Positions 27,947 through 39,302 are shown, counted from the stretch's first letter. The stretch is DNA of 64,000 nt from Noviherbaspirillum aerium (GCF_008929045.1 NZ_VFAH01000002.1:62001-126000), one strand, 5' to 3'. Notes: generated by a model not told the origin, from the letters alone. Numbers and translations: made by a program.

Positions 27947-28114
27947 TAGAGCGGTTTCACCTTGACCGTCCTGTCGAGGCCGGACAGATTGGCATTGGCC
28001 CTGCGTCGCGACTCCTTGCCATGGCCGGGCCATGTCACGTCATCACGCCTTGTCCCAGCGGCAATTCGCCTCGGCCTCGGCCTCGACTGAGCCGGTCAGG
28101 ACGAAAACGCTCTA
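27947..28114. repeat. Repeat family 1, best complete copy
   Basis: A 168-bp element bounded by TAGAGCGGTTTCACCTTGAC on the left and, on the right, a sequence whose reverse complement begins TAGAGCGTTTTCGTCCTGAC. The core contains GCGACTCCTTGCCATGGCC, CATGTCACGTCATCACGCC, TTGTCCCAGCGGCAATTCGC and repeated CTCGGC. It has no coding capacity and lies just upstream of the start of the membrane protein gene at 27345-27929. Confidence 0.8.
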
Positions 28115-28186
28115 AATGCCGCAACAACAAAAATTGGAGGCCAATTGATTTGACAAGTTCTGTCCGGGAAGCATGCCGTGACAATG

Positions 28187-28251
28187 AATACCAATCGCAA
28201 GTCATGAGGCCGGGATGGCAGATCAGGAATCCATAGCGTAGCCATGCATGA
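28187..28251. repeat. Repeat family 3, short copy
   Basis: Starts ATACCAATCGCAAGTCA and contains ATGGCAGATCAGGAATCCAT. The second half matches TTGGCAGATCAGAAATCCAT in the copy at 50056-50160, also within a non-coding gap. Confidence 0.55.
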
Positions 28252-28400
28252 CCAGGCAGTGCGGGCAGTCGGAAAAAGGCGCGATCTCATGACCAGTCTC
28301 CGGTTCGCACAACAGCGGGCACTTTGAAGACAAGACTAATCAGTGGGCGTTGCGGCGCCAGCGGTTATCATGTTCGCAGCTTGGTAAATCGGAGACGGAT

Positions 28401-28946
28401 GTGAAACCATGGAGCAAACTCCAGCGCGAGGTCAGCAAACTTTTTGCCGAGGGGCTGCGTTTGCAGATCCAGTGCCGCGCGTACCGCATGGCATCGGCCA
28501 GCGGCACGACCGACCTGCCCCGTTACTGGTGCACGCTGGGCAAGGACGTGATCTGGGATTACCCGCGTGACTTTGGCGAGAACGCCACGTATTACCCTTA
28601 CGAAACGGATGTGTCGTCGATATCGAGTTTATTGCGCGAGTACATCGACATGCCCACCGACCAGCTGCTCAGCTTCGCTTTCGCCGACCGCTGGCAGATC
28701 GTAGACATCCTGCTCGCGGCGGACAGGCGTATCGGAAAGCGCCGCCTTCCGGAACTCAAGGCCAGACTCACCCACCCCGGCGCCATAGCGATTGCAGCAA
28801 CGCGCTGGGGCCGGGAGTGGGAAGACGCAGTACCGGCGCTTGAGCCGGCCAGCCCACCGCTTCCGCCGCTTCCCGAGGCTGCGCCGGGGTTGGCCGACGC
28901 GCCGATCGCAACCGACAGCAGCCTTCTTCGCGGACTGAACTCGTAG
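28401..28946 (+). CDS. Conserved hypothetical protein (SF0329-like)
   Basis: A 181-residue soluble protein starting at GTG 28401, behind GGAGACGGAT. The N-terminus WSKLQREVSKLFAEGLRLQIQCRAYRM with WCTLGKDVIWDYPRDF resembles small proteins annotated as SF0329 family. The middle helix-rich section (LLREYIDMPTDQLLSFAF, WQIVDILLAADRRIGKRRLPEL) is followed by a Pro-rich tail (PASPPLPPLPEAAPG). No catalytic motif or signal peptide. The family assignment is from memory of the N-terminal pattern and needs a profile search. Confidence 0.6.
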   Translation: MKPWSKLQREVSKLFAEGLRLQIQCRAYRMASASGTTDLPRYWCTLGKDVIWDYPRDFGENATYYPYETDVSSISSLLREYIDMPTDQLLSFAFADRWQIVDILLAADRRIGKRRLPELKARLTHPGAIAIAATRWGREWEDAVPALEPASPPLPPLPEAAPGLADAPIATDSSLLRGLNS

Positions 28947-29095
28947 CGTACCCTGATGCTGCGCCCTTCTCGCCGCCGGCCTGCTTCGGTCATGGCGCTG
29001 TATCGATGCAGAAAATGGCCGCAGCCAGTCCGATTCGCGACCCGATGCGCCAGCGGCTTGCTGTATCATCCCATTCCCGAAAACGAAAGCCGCGC

Positions 29096-29731
29096 ATGCT
29101 CATCATCACCATCAAACAAGGCAAGGAAAAAGGCTTGCTTTCCGGCGACCCGTGGATTTACGTCTCCGCCATCGAAAAGGTCGAGGGCAAGCCGCAGGAG
29201 CGCAATAAGCCGGGCGCCACGGCAATCGTGCAGTCGTCGGCTCGGCAATTCCTGGCCCGCGCGGCCTATAACGCCAAATCGCAAATCGCCGCCCGCGTCT
29301 GGACCCTGCGCGAGGATGAGCCGGTCGACCACGCGATGATAAAGCGGCGCGTACAGGCCGGCGTGCTTCTCCGCGCTGATGCGATGCGCAGCGCCGATCC
29401 GCAGGCGCTGGTGCAGCTGATCGATGGCGAAAAGGACGGCTTGCCTGGTCTCCTGGTGCACAGCTATGGCGGCATCGCGGGTTATCTGGTTTGCCAGTTC
29501 AATGCCGGCGGCGTCGACCTGTGGAAGGTGCCTGTCGTGCAGGCGCTCCTTCATGCCACGGGCTGCCGCAACGTCTACGAACGCTGCGATCCGCTGTTGC
29601 GCAGGGGCGAAGGACTGCCCGTCGCGCCACGCGCGCTGGCGGGCGACGAACCTCCTCAGCGGCTGATGGTGCGCGAGGGCGGCCGCCTGTTACCGATGGA
29701 TATTCGCACCGGCTTCACCTATCCGCGCTGA
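29096..29731 (+). CDS. Truncated RlmI-like rRNA methyltransferase lacking its catalytic domain
   Basis: A 211-residue product. Residues 1-75 are a PUA domain (IITIKQGKEKGLLSGDPWIYVSAIEKVEG). The central segment matches RlmI-type 23S rRNA cytosine methyltransferases (DHAMIKRRVQAGVLLRADAMRS, LVQLIDGEKDGLPGLLVHSYGG, NVYERCD). It stops at MDIRTGFTYPR, exactly where intact proteins read through (K)TGxYLDQR into the SAM-binding domain of about 180 further residues. No matching downstream remnant was found up to 29920. Either a disabled gene or an RNA-binding leftover. Start 29096 chosen by family alignment; an earlier ATG at 29006 is in frame. Confidence 0.75.
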   Translation: MLIITIKQGKEKGLLSGDPWIYVSAIEKVEGKPQERNKPGATAIVQSSARQFLARAAYNAKSQIAARVWTLREDEPVDHAMIKRRVQAGVLLRADAMRSADPQALVQLIDGEKDGLPGLLVHSYGGIAGYLVCQFNAGGVDLWKVPVVQALLHATGCRNVYERCDPLLRRGEGLPVAPRALAGDEPPQRLMVREGGRLLPMDIRTGFTYPR

Positions 29732-29872
29732 GAAGCGCGCTGGGTTTGCACGCCAAGGATACATGCAAGCGGCAGGCCGCATTTGGATAGACGCTCTTCA
29801 TCCACTGCCAGGGTCATTGCAGTAACAGTGATGGCGTTACGGGCACAAGACGATCAGGAAGCCAAAAAATAA

Positions 29873-29904
29873 AAAGGGTTGCCGACTGGCGCCGGCAACC
29901 CTTT
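29873..29904 (-). terminator. Rho-independent terminator of katG
   Basis: 12-bp stem AAAGGGTTGCCG/CGGCAACCCTTT with an 8-base loop, then TTTATTTTTTGG on the minus strand. It begins 18 bases past the katG stop. Confidence 0.9.
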
Positions 29905-29921
29905 AGTTCACACACAGCGTA

Positions 29922-32189
<2,268 letters not shown>

Positions 32190-32215
32190 TTATGCTTCTA
32201 ATAGCTATTTTCTAT
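32190..32215. promoter_or_regulatory. OxyR-like site upstream of katG
   Basis: Perfect ATAG-N7-CTAT dyad at 32201-32215 (ATAGCTATTTTCTAT). Seven bases further, TTAT at 32190-32193 differs by one base from the next expected CTAT tetranucleotide. Spacing follows the OxyR rule of four tetranucleotides separated by seven bases, the fourth being degenerate. It lies about 80-105 bases before the katG start. OxyR control of katG is well known in proteobacteria; its action here is inferred. Confidence 0.55.
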
Positions 32216-32522
32216 TTCTGGCATGGTTTCTCGCAAGATAGGTCCTGCTGCGGCCGGGACTCCTCACCTTCGCGATGTCGTTTTTCCCTTGCCATATGAG
32301 GCACATATACGGCACAGGCGGGATTATCGACCGCCATCCTTATTCGTTTTCGCAGATGGAGGCATCTTTTCCTGTTGCTTCTTTCCTCTCCAGGCACGCA
32401 CGTTCCTTTCCTGCCCGCGAAAGCGGCGCATTCAACAGTCATTGAACATGCGATGTGGTTTGGAACGGAAAACATAAGGCGAAAGAAGGCTGGAAACATC
32501 TTCCAAGGGAAAGTCACGCATT

Positions 32523-32630
32523 GGAGCGTTTTCACCTTGGGCAGCCTGTCGATTCCGTCGCGTCGTCACGCCTTGTTCCTGCAGCAATCTGCCTCGGCCT
32601 CGATCAGGCCGGGCAGGGAAAAAACGCTCT
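32523..32630. repeat. Repeat family 1, medium copy
   Basis: A 108-bp element from GGAGCGTTTTCACCTTGGGC to GGCAGGGAAAAAACGCTCT, the ends forming an imperfect inverted repeat. The core retains GTCGCGTCGTCACGCCTTGT and GCAGCAATCTGCCTCGGCC. It lies in the gap between katG and the small ORF at 32752. Confidence 0.75.
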
Positions 32631-32670
32631 GGGCTGTGTTTGATAAGCTGCTGCGCGATCCGGATTGACG

Positions 32671-32755
32671 CCTGCGGTGCTCGGGTACCCTGCGTACGCG
32701 TGCGCTTTCCGGCGCCAATCTGAACCGCTCGCAACGCTTGTTAAACATAGCCTAG
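32671..32755. repeat. Repeat family 2, copy A
   Basis: CTGCGGTGCTCGGGTACC, core TACGCGTGCGCT, then TGAACCGCTCGCAACGCTTG and a CTAG end. It aligns by eye over about 85 bases with 40390-40480 and, less well, with 44083-44162. Its last bases overlap the stop of the 44-codon ORF on the other strand. Confidence 0.6.
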
Positions 32756-32886
32756 TCAGCCTTCGCGATCACCTGTCGTTGACTTTCCGCTTTCAACGCC
32801 GCGGCAACGGTATCCGCAACCAAAGTCGTTGCAGCATAAGTGGTTGTTACGATCAATAGGACGCCGAAGATGAGTACCTTAATCAT
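32752..32886 (-). CDS. 44-residue small membrane or exported peptide
   Basis: ATG at 32886 with a strong ribosome site (AAAGGAG, 6 bases spacing). The N-terminus MIKVLIFGVLLIVTTTYAAT is a hydrophobic segment of about 16 residues that could be a signal anchor or a signal peptide ending TYA. The tail is helical and charged (LVADTVAAALKAESQRQVI). The stop falls inside a repeat element, so the original C-terminus may have been altered. No family recognised. Confidence 0.6.
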   Translation of the reverse strand: MIKVLIFGVLLIVTTTYAATTLVADTVAAALKAESQRQVIAKAD

Positions 32887-33030
32887 CGCAAACTCCTTTA
32901 ACAATTTAAAACCGTGGCATGGCAGGGTTAATCAGGGTTAATGGTGAACAAACAGGTAAAAACGAACTTTAAGCAGGGCGCCTGATGCACCGCGCCGTGC
33001 CGCAGCGGCATGCTGGAAACGGACTGATGT

Positions 33031-33324
33031 TCAAAGCTGGCAAAACACGGTGCAGAAGATAGGATCATCACGCCGATATCCAGGCCGGTCCGTCAGGAAC
33101 GTTTCTCCCGTCTCGCATAGGATGATGGCTTCGTAAAGTCGCAGCCGCACCCATCCTTCATCCCGCTCCGCGCGTCCGGTTCCGTGGACCTGAAATCCCA
33201 GAAGGAGCGCGTCTCCCGTCGCGTCAAGTCCATAGGCAAACGGTTCCACCACGCGCTTGTACCCGTAATAAGCAAGCGCCATAAGACGCCTGCTCCTGAT
33301 GGCCGCACAAATTTCCGGATTCAT
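33031..33324 (-). CDS. Small conserved protein, possible WYL-like domain
   Basis: A 97-residue cytoplasmic protein, start 33324 behind AAGGAG. The segment MALAYYGYKRVVEPFAYGLDATGDALLLGFQVHG resembles the opening strands of WYL domains (Arg/Val-rich strand, VEP, a Gly turn, then a hydrophobic strand). The C-terminus is ETGETFLTDRPGYRRDDPIF. WYL domains bind nucleic-acid or nucleotide ligands in regulators; here the domain would stand alone without a DNA-binding part. Family assignment is tentative. Confidence 0.6.
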   Translation of the reverse strand: MNPEICAAIRSRRLMALAYYGYKRVVEPFAYGLDATGDALLLGFQVHGTGRAERDEGWVRLRLYEAIILCETGETFLTDRPGYRRDDPIFCTVFCQL

Positions 33325-33360
33325 GCATTCTCCTTGTCGGGCATAAGATGACACCGGAAT

Positions 33361-33392
33361 GCAAGACCCGCAGTTGAATCTGCGGGTCTTGC
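33361..33392 (-). terminator. Strong hairpin after the RTX peroxidase gene
   Basis: Perfect 13-bp stem GCAAGACCCGCAG/CTGCGGGTCTTGC with a 6-base loop, 11 bases beyond the stop of the minus-strand peroxidase gene. No T-run follows on the minus strand, so it may terminate weakly or stabilise the mRNA end. Confidence 0.6.
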
Positions 33393-33402
33393 TCCACCCG
33401 TG

Positions 33403-36400
33403 TCAGATCGTCTCGATCGATGTGCTGAGCACACCCATCAGTTCGATCTTTTCCTGCGAGTTGGCGAAGCCCGCGAGGACATCGCCGCGGTCCATGGCGC
33501 CGGTGTTGAGCGCGTTCACCCAACCGGACGTTTCTTCGGCACTGGCAGTGCGCCCCAGGGCGTTCTCGTAGAGCGAACTGACGAACTGTTGATGACTCAT
33601 GTTGCCGTAGAGCGCCTGTGCCTCCGGAGACGCGAGCATGTGGTCGGCCACCTCGCCGATCGACAGGCCTGACTCCGTCTGCGATAGCCAGTAGTTGATG
33701 CCGCCTTCATCCGGATTGCGAAGCAAGGCGGTGTCATACAGCCGCACCAATGCACCGACAGGCGTCTGACTGATGCTCAATTCCACCGGGACCGTCGGTT
33801 CGCCCGCGAGATTTTCGGGAGAGTTGATGAACTGGAGCAGCAAGCCGGCACGATCCAGGTTTCCATTCTGGAGCGCGTTCGTCCACCAGCCGAGTCCTTC
33901 CGCATCCGGTGTCCGGCCAAGCACGTTCTGATAGAGCGTTTCCACGAACTGCTGGTTGCTCAGTTCACCATGCGCCTGCTGCGATTCCTGCGAGAACAAT
34001 ATTTCATGGGCCACTGTGGTGATCGGCGTGCCGCTCTCCAGAACGCTAGTCCAGTATGCAAGCCCTTCCGCATCCGGAGCCCTGCCCAGAACCGACTCGT
34101 ACAAGCGGCCAACCGTTGCGGCCGCTCCGGTATCGACCGTTCCGGCGAATTGCAGAATCTCCACGTTGGCGAGAATGTCGGTGCCATCCGCGCCGCCGTT
34201 CAATTGCGTGAGAACGAGGTTGCCGTTCTGGATACGCATCGAGACCGCGCCTGGTCCGGCCGCGCTCAGCATCACGGTATCGATGCCTGCGCCGCCGTCA
34301 ACAACGTCGTTGCCGCCTGCCGGCACAAAGGTCTCGCTTGCGGCGGTTCCGATCAGCGCATCGGCGCTATCGCTGCCCTGCACCGGGGCGCCGGGAACCG
34401 GGGTCGGCGCTGGTGCGGGCGCGGGTGCAGGTGCGGGCGCAGGTGCCGGTGCAGGTGCCGGTGCGGGCGCAGGTGCCGGTGCCGGAGTATTGATGGCCGC
34501 CGTTGATGCCGAGTAGACCGTCTCCTGTGTGTTATGGTCGTCCGTATAGGTGCCGACCACGCGAAGCTGCTGACCCTTAAGCGCCTCGATCGCCGTGAAT
34601 TCGGCGCCGGTGGCACCCTCGATATTCTTGAAGCCGCTTCCATCATTGTGCTGCCACTGGAACGTGAACACGGCGTTCTTCAACCCATCCGCGTCGCTCA
34701 CCATTTCCTGCGACACGATCAGTTTCTGCCCGGGCTCGGGAGTCATGTCGCTGATCTGCAAGGTGCCGGTGGGATCGTCGTTGACATTGTTGACGGCAGC
34801 GGTGACATTGGAAACAATACGCTCGACGCCGCCGCGCCCATCCTCGAACACTGCCGTGACACGCAGCCGCAAGCCGACCACGCTGTCATCCGGATGGAAG
34901 GTCTTGCCTGTGCCGACCTCTTGCCAGAGCCCCTCCTCCCCATCCACCTCGGCCTCCCACATATATTCGATGCCAGCCTCGTCGAAACCGTCCTCATCGA
35001 CGATGTTCGCGTGCGAAGCCTCCAGCATCTGGTGCTCGTCCGGAGAAAGGTCACTGATAGTGACGGTACCGGTGGCGATGGCATTCTCGCCTGCGATGCG
35101 GACGACGCCGTCGGCAAACTGAAGCCGCTCGATATTGCGCAGAAGATCGATTTCGATCACGGTATCGTTCTCATCGGGGCCATCGTCACCGGCGTCATCA
35201 ATGATCCGCATGACACCCGTCACGCCGTTCCCGTCCGGCTGCTCATCCCACAGGTATTCGGAACGCAGTCCCGCGAACACGGCCGTATCCACGTCCTGGG
35301 GTTCGCCCGCCTCGGGAATATCCACCAGGATCTCGCGGACGATTTCCAGCTGGCTTGGCAGGTAGGTGCGGTCGAGCAGTTTGGTCTGTAGTGCCGTCAT
35401 GCTGTCGACAGTGTCAATCTCCAGATCATGATTGTTCCTGTCGCGCACGCTGATCCGTACATTGAGCCATGCATCGCCATCGATGATGTCATTGCCGCCC
35501 CGCCCTTCGATGATGTCGCTGCCGCGTCCGCCGAGGATGATGTTGCCATCCTTGAAGGAAGTGACGCCGGCGCCGAGGAGCTCCTGCAGACCAGCGATGC
35601 GCGCGATGCCTGCCGCGTTCAGGGCATTGTCGAAGTCGGCATTCTCCGGATCGAAATCGTCGCCGCGCAGCACATCGTCATGGTCCCATCCGGACAGGCC
35701 TTCCACCATATCGAAGCGGTCGCGCAGGATATCGTCTTCGTCAGTGGTGAAGATCTTGATCATCAGATCCGAGTTCGCATTGACCTGGTGCCCCTTGTGA
35801 ATGGCCCAGTCGAATCCCGCCATCCCTTCGTTGCGCTGGATGCCCTCGCCCTGGACCATGATGTCGTCACCGGCCTCGCCATCGTAATCGGTGTCGTTGG
35901 TACCGCCATTGAGAACATCGTGCCCGATGATGGTGCTGTTGAAGAACAGTTCCGAGTTGTCCCCTGCAAGCGTATCGAAGCGCGCACCGCCTTCCATCCA
36001 GTCATCGCCCTCGTTGCCGAGAAGGAAGTCGCCGCCGTCGCCGCCGAGGATGAAGTCGTTACCGGTGCCGCCGAAGGCTTCCTTGCCGTCGGGTCCTGTG
36101 GTGATGAAATCCGTGCCAGCGCCCCCGAACAGCAATGCGAGCCCGCTGCCGCCGTGCATGACGTCATCGCCTGCCTCGCCATGGATCATGTCGACCTCGC
36201 CGATGTCGGTGCCGGCGTTGGTGATGATGTCGTTGCCATTGCCGCCATGGAGGATATCGACGCCGTAACCGCCTTCGATCACGTCATCGCCGTCATCGCC
36301 CCATACGGTATCGTCGCCGTCGCCTGCGATCAGGGTGTCGTTGTTCGACGTTCCGCCTAGGACGACGTGATCGGCGCCGGTATATTGCAGGTACCCGTCC

Positions 36401-38898
36401 TTGCGGATCACCAGCGGATAGAGTGCATCCCGAACCGGATCGCCCGACGCGCGTATCGGGTCCGCCTCATATTGGCGAGTGGTATCGAGCTCCAGGAAAT
36501 GATCCGGAGTCGAGAAGATGTCGCCCGGCAGGTGCGAGGATTCCGCGCTGCCGAGGTCGGTATTGCGCATCACGATCTTCGCAAGCGAATTGTTCTCAAG
36601 TTCGTTGAGCAGGTTCAGGCCCTGGACGCGCGACAGATAATAGAACCGGTCGCCGTCCTGCAGGTTTTCAAGCTGGGTTTCGAACACGAAGCTGAAGGTC
36701 GATCCCAGCATGCCGCCGAAAGACATCTTCTTTTCGGCCAGGCCGCCGATCCAGAGGTCGATCAGGTTCAGACCGGTTTCGGTGTTTGCCCAGGCTCCGG
36801 TACCGCCAAGGAAGGCCAGCCGATCGGCGGGAGCACCGTCGCCGCCAAGGACGAGCGCCGCGGCGGCATCGCGCTTTTCTTCAACCGTGGTCGCGTTGAG
36901 AATGGTTTCATGCCTGCCGTAGGCGGCAATGAAGTTGATGACCGATCCGGAATGGTTGATGTTCTGCGCGAATTCGATCCAGTTGCCGTAAGGCTTGAGC
37001 TGGGTATCGCCGGTCATTTCAAAGAACTGCTTGCGCGTCTCGTTGAGTGAGGGCACGCCGGTATCGCGGGCACGGGCAATATTGATCGCGGCCAGGTCGA
37101 GCGGTAGGCCCAGGAGGTTGCTGCGCAGCGCGGGCGTGATGAACTCGTCGATTTCATTGCCTGCCTGGCGCGTCATGCCACGGACGATGGCGCCGGCGGC
37201 TTCCCTGGCATCCATGCCTTCCGGGACGAATTCCACGGGGTTCAGGAAGGCCTCGATCAGGCCGATATCGTCGCGCTTTCCGTCAATGTCGATCCTGTCG
37301 ACGGTTTCGGTCAGCATCGAGTGGCCGAACCGGTAGACCACGTGGGCGAATTCGGCAACGATTGATGGATTGATGTCGACGCTGGGCTCGAATACAAACA
37401 AGTCCACATCGGGCTGTACTTTCCGGGCGAACTCTTCGAACACGAGGTGTTGATACTGCATCTCGGTGGTGAAGCGGGCCGCCTGGAAAACGCGTTCTCC
37501 GTTCCATTGCAGCGCATTGATTGCATCCGCGGTCGCCGGAAAAGTTACTATTGCGTCGGGATTGCTGAGCCATTGCTTCAGGAAGGCCAGATCGCCGCTC
37601 TCCAGGATGACCTCCTTCAGGTGTTCGCTGATACGGTTGTGCTCCGAATGGAACACATGATGCACGGCGGTCAGGCCAATGTTTTCATTGCCGCGGCCGT
37701 CGCCGGTGATGAAGTGGGAGTCAAGCAGTTCATTGTCGTACTGCGTCAGCCTTCCCCTGTTATCCATCGGAAGATTGGTGTTTCCGGTGATGTCATCGGC
37801 GTCTTTTTGCAGCACGCCATTGACTAGAACCGGAGCCGCGGTATGCGCAATATCATCGAGGAAGGCATGCTTGGTGCGAAACGCGTTGGCGGTGCTGATC
37901 GGCTCATCGAGATTGCCCTCGACCTTGCCGCTCGCAGTGACGATCTGCGGCAGTCCATTTGCGCCGGGCTCGAATTTCCCGTACTGATCGGTTGCCAATA
38001 ACGGAATGTTAGTGACGTCGGCATCGGTCAGCTCGATACCGAGAACCTCGCGCGCCTGCGTCTTGACTTCCGCCCAGGTTGGCGGCCCGCCCTTCTCGCC
38101 GTCAAGCAGGCGGCCGGTTGCGACCGGTTTTCCTTCCACCAGTACATATTCGCGCAGGAACACCTGGTGGGAAGGATGCGAGGTATAGGTCTGGTTCTGA
38201 TCAACCCAACCTGTCGTCTGGTTGACATGCTCCTGCACATCGTCAGCGGTGCCGAGAACACCATCGGCGCCAGGCTGGTTCTGCGCACGCGTCAGTACCA
38301 TGAAGTTGGTATGGCCGCCCTCAACATAGAGAGGATCGTCCGGCTTCAACGGCATGTAGACGGTGCCGCTGCCACCCTTGTTGATCAGATCGAGTCCATG
38401 GTCGAAGAACTGGCCGAACAGCGTCATCCAGGAATTGAACGGCGCGGAGATGCCATCATCCGGTGCCTTGTTTTCAATGAATACGACCTTGGGCGTGTTG
38501 GGGTTGTTGTCATGGTCGATCAGGACGTGGTCGGTGGAATCGATTGCAGGATTGCCCGTAGTCTGGTCGGAAATCAGGTTGCTGATGGTACGCGGCGCGG
38601 AATCAAAGACATCGCCGGCTTTTTGCTTGTAGCTTGTCGTCCCGGTCTGGCCTGGGAAAATACTTTGCTCTGCCCCCCGGAAATCGGTTGTCAGCAGGCG
38701 GGGCATTACCTGATCGGCGGCACCATAGTTTTCGCGACCTGCAACGATATTGTTGTAGGTGCCGTCGACAGTACGCAAGCCATAAGGCAGCATCGGATTG
38801 CCGACAATCGTCGCAAGATCCTCTCCTGCGGCATGACGCTCAGCAATGATGATTTGCTTGAGCATGAATTCCAAATCGTGCTTGACCAGTGTGACCAT
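33403..38898 (-). CDS. Giant secreted heme peroxidase with RTX repeats and DUF4214 tail
   Basis: A 1831-residue protein. Residues about 80-800 form an animal-type (myeloperoxidase-like) heme peroxidase: FNSWMTLFGQFFDHGLDL near the start, TAVHHVFHSEHNRISEHL near 414, FAHVVYRFGHSMLTETV and NIARARDTGVPSLNETR. About 840-1090 are RTX calcium-binding nonapeptides (GGTSNNDTLIAGDGDDTVWG, GGNGNDIITN, LGGDGGDFLLGNEGDDWMEGG). Two bacterial Ig-like units follow (about 1260-1465), then a Pro-Ala linker near 1475-1500, a further RTX-like unit, and DUF4214 repeats from about 1590. There is no N-terminal signal; the RTX part implies type I secretion, but no transporter genes are near. Start at 38898 behind GGGAG. 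Divergent to a LuxR-type regulator. Confidence 0.9.
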   Translation of the reverse strand: MVTLVKHDLEFMLKQIIIAERHAAGEDLATIVGNPMLPYGLRTVDGTYNNIVAGRENYGAADQVMPRLLTTDFRGAEQSIFPGQTGTTSYKQKAGDVFDSAPRTISNLISDQTTGNPAIDSTDHVLIDHDNNPNTPKVVFIENKAPDDGISAPFNSWMTLFGQFFDHGLDLINKGGSGTVYMPLKPDDPLYVEGGHTNFMVLTRAQNQPGADGVLGTADDVQEHVNQTTGWVDQNQTYTSHPSHQVFLREYVLVEGKPVATGRLLDGEKGGPPTWAEVKTQAREVLGIELTDADVTNIPLLATDQYGKFEPGANGLPQIVTASGKVEGNLDEPISTANAFRTKHAFLDDIAHTAAPVLVNGVLQKDADDITGNTNLPMDNRGRLTQYDNELLDSHFITGDGRGNENIGLTAVHHVFHSEHNRISEHLKEVILESGDLAFLKQWLSNPDAIVTFPATADAINALQWNGERVFQAARFTTEMQYQHLVFEEFARKVQPDVDLFVFEPSVDINPSIVAEFAHVVYRFGHSMLTETVDRIDIDGKRDDIGLIEAFLNPVEFVPEGMDAREAAGAIVRGMTRQAGNEIDEFITPALRSNLLGLPLDLAAINIARARDTGVPSLNETRKQFFEMTGDTQLKPYGNWIEFAQNINHSGSVINFIAAYGRHETILNATTVEEKRDAAAALVLGGDGAPADRLAFLGGTGAWANTETGLNLIDLWIGGLAEKKMSFGGMLGSTFSFVFETQLENLQDGDRFYYLSRVQGLNLLNELENNSLAKIVMRNTDLGSAESSHLPGDIFSTPDHFLELDTTRQYEADPIRASGDPVRDALYPLVIRKDGYLQYTGADHVVLGGTSNNDTLIAGDGDDTVWGDDGDDVIEGGYGVDILHGGNGNDIITNAGTDIGEVDMIHGEAGDDVMHGGSGLALLFGGAGTDFITTGPDGKEAFGGTGNDFILGGDGGDFLLGNEGDDWMEGGARFDTLAGDNSELFFNSTIIGHDVLNGGTNDTDYDGEAGDDIMVQGEGIQRNEGMAGFDWAIHKGHQVNANSDLMIKIFTTDEDDILRDRFDMVEGLSGWDHDDVLRGDDFDPENADFDNALNAAGIARIAGLQELLGAGVTSFKDGNIILGGRGSDIIEGRGGNDIIDGDAWLNVRISVRDRNNHDLEIDTVDSMTALQTKLLDRTYLPSQLEIVREILVDIPEAGEPQDVDTAVFAGLRSEYLWDEQPDGNGVTGVMRIIDDAGDDGPDENDTVIEIDLLRNIERLQFADGVVRIAGENAIATGTVTISDLSPDEHQMLEASHANIVDEDGFDEAGIEYMWEAEVDGEEGLWQEVGTGKTFHPDDSVVGLRLRVTAVFEDGRGGVERIVSNVTAAVNNVNDDPTGTLQISDMTPEPGQKLIVSQEMVSDADGLKNAVFTFQWQHNDGSGFKNIEGATGAEFTAIEALKGQQLRVVGTYTDDHNTQETVYSASTAAINTPAPAPAPAPAPAPAPAPAPAPAPAPAPTPVPGAPVQGSDSADALIGTAASETFVPAGGNDVVDGGAGIDTVMLSAAGPGAVSMRIQNGNLVLTQLNGGADGTDILANVEILQFAGTVDTGAAATVGRLYESVLGRAPDAEGLAYWTSVLESGTPITTVAHEILFSQESQQAHGELSNQQFVETLYQNVLGRTPDAEGLGWWTNALQNGNLDRAGLLLQFINSPENLAGEPTVPVELSISQTPVGALVRLYDTALLRNPDEGGINYWLSQTESGLSIGEVADHMLASPEAQALYGNMSHQQFVSSLYENALGRTASAEETSGWVNALNTGAMDRGDVLAGFANSQEKIELMGVLSTSIETI

Positions 38899-39263
38899 AT
38901 TTTTCTCCCTGATGAGTGCCTACCGTAATGACCGAACAGACATGACCGCCCTCGGGCCTTGCCTGGAAACATAATTTCCTCAGGGATAGTTATATTGAGT
39001 TGCACGACCTTTCTCTATCGGACAGAAGTACGCCTGTACCTAGGTCGGAACAGATTGAGAAACTGCAAAAACCGAATGCTAAGTTTGGTGAGGAAGATAG
39101 AGACGAGGCCTTGTTCCCGCTGTCGCTTTCCCTCTGGAATCAGTCATTTTTCAGATAGGTTGTTGCGTGCCACCCGGATACATTTTTCTATTGGAAATAG
39201 CCGCAGCTGTTCGACGACGAAACAGTTTTGGCGCCGTCTTTGTTGATATTTCTCAGCCTTCAG

Positions 39264-39302
39264 GGATGCATGACAAGGGGTTAGAACGAATTTCATGCAT
39301 CC
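39264..39302. promoter_or_regulatory. Perfect 10-bp inverted repeat
   Basis: GGATGCATGA and TCATGCATCC separated by 19 bases, in the peroxidase/regulator gap. Each arm also contains the self-palindrome ATGCAT. It may be an operator or looping site; there is no T-run for a terminator. Confidence 0.5.

Noticed and set aside
34400-34485. Tandem repeat considered as a CRISPR or satellite array
   Set aside because: The short GGTGCx units lie inside the coding frame as a Pro-Ala linker and have no spacer structure.
33956-36360. Several long plus-strand ORFs opposite the RTX peroxidase, including one with long Gly-Ala repeats
   Set aside because: They mirror the Pro-Ala linker and RTX repeats of the minus-strand gene and have no ribosome sites.
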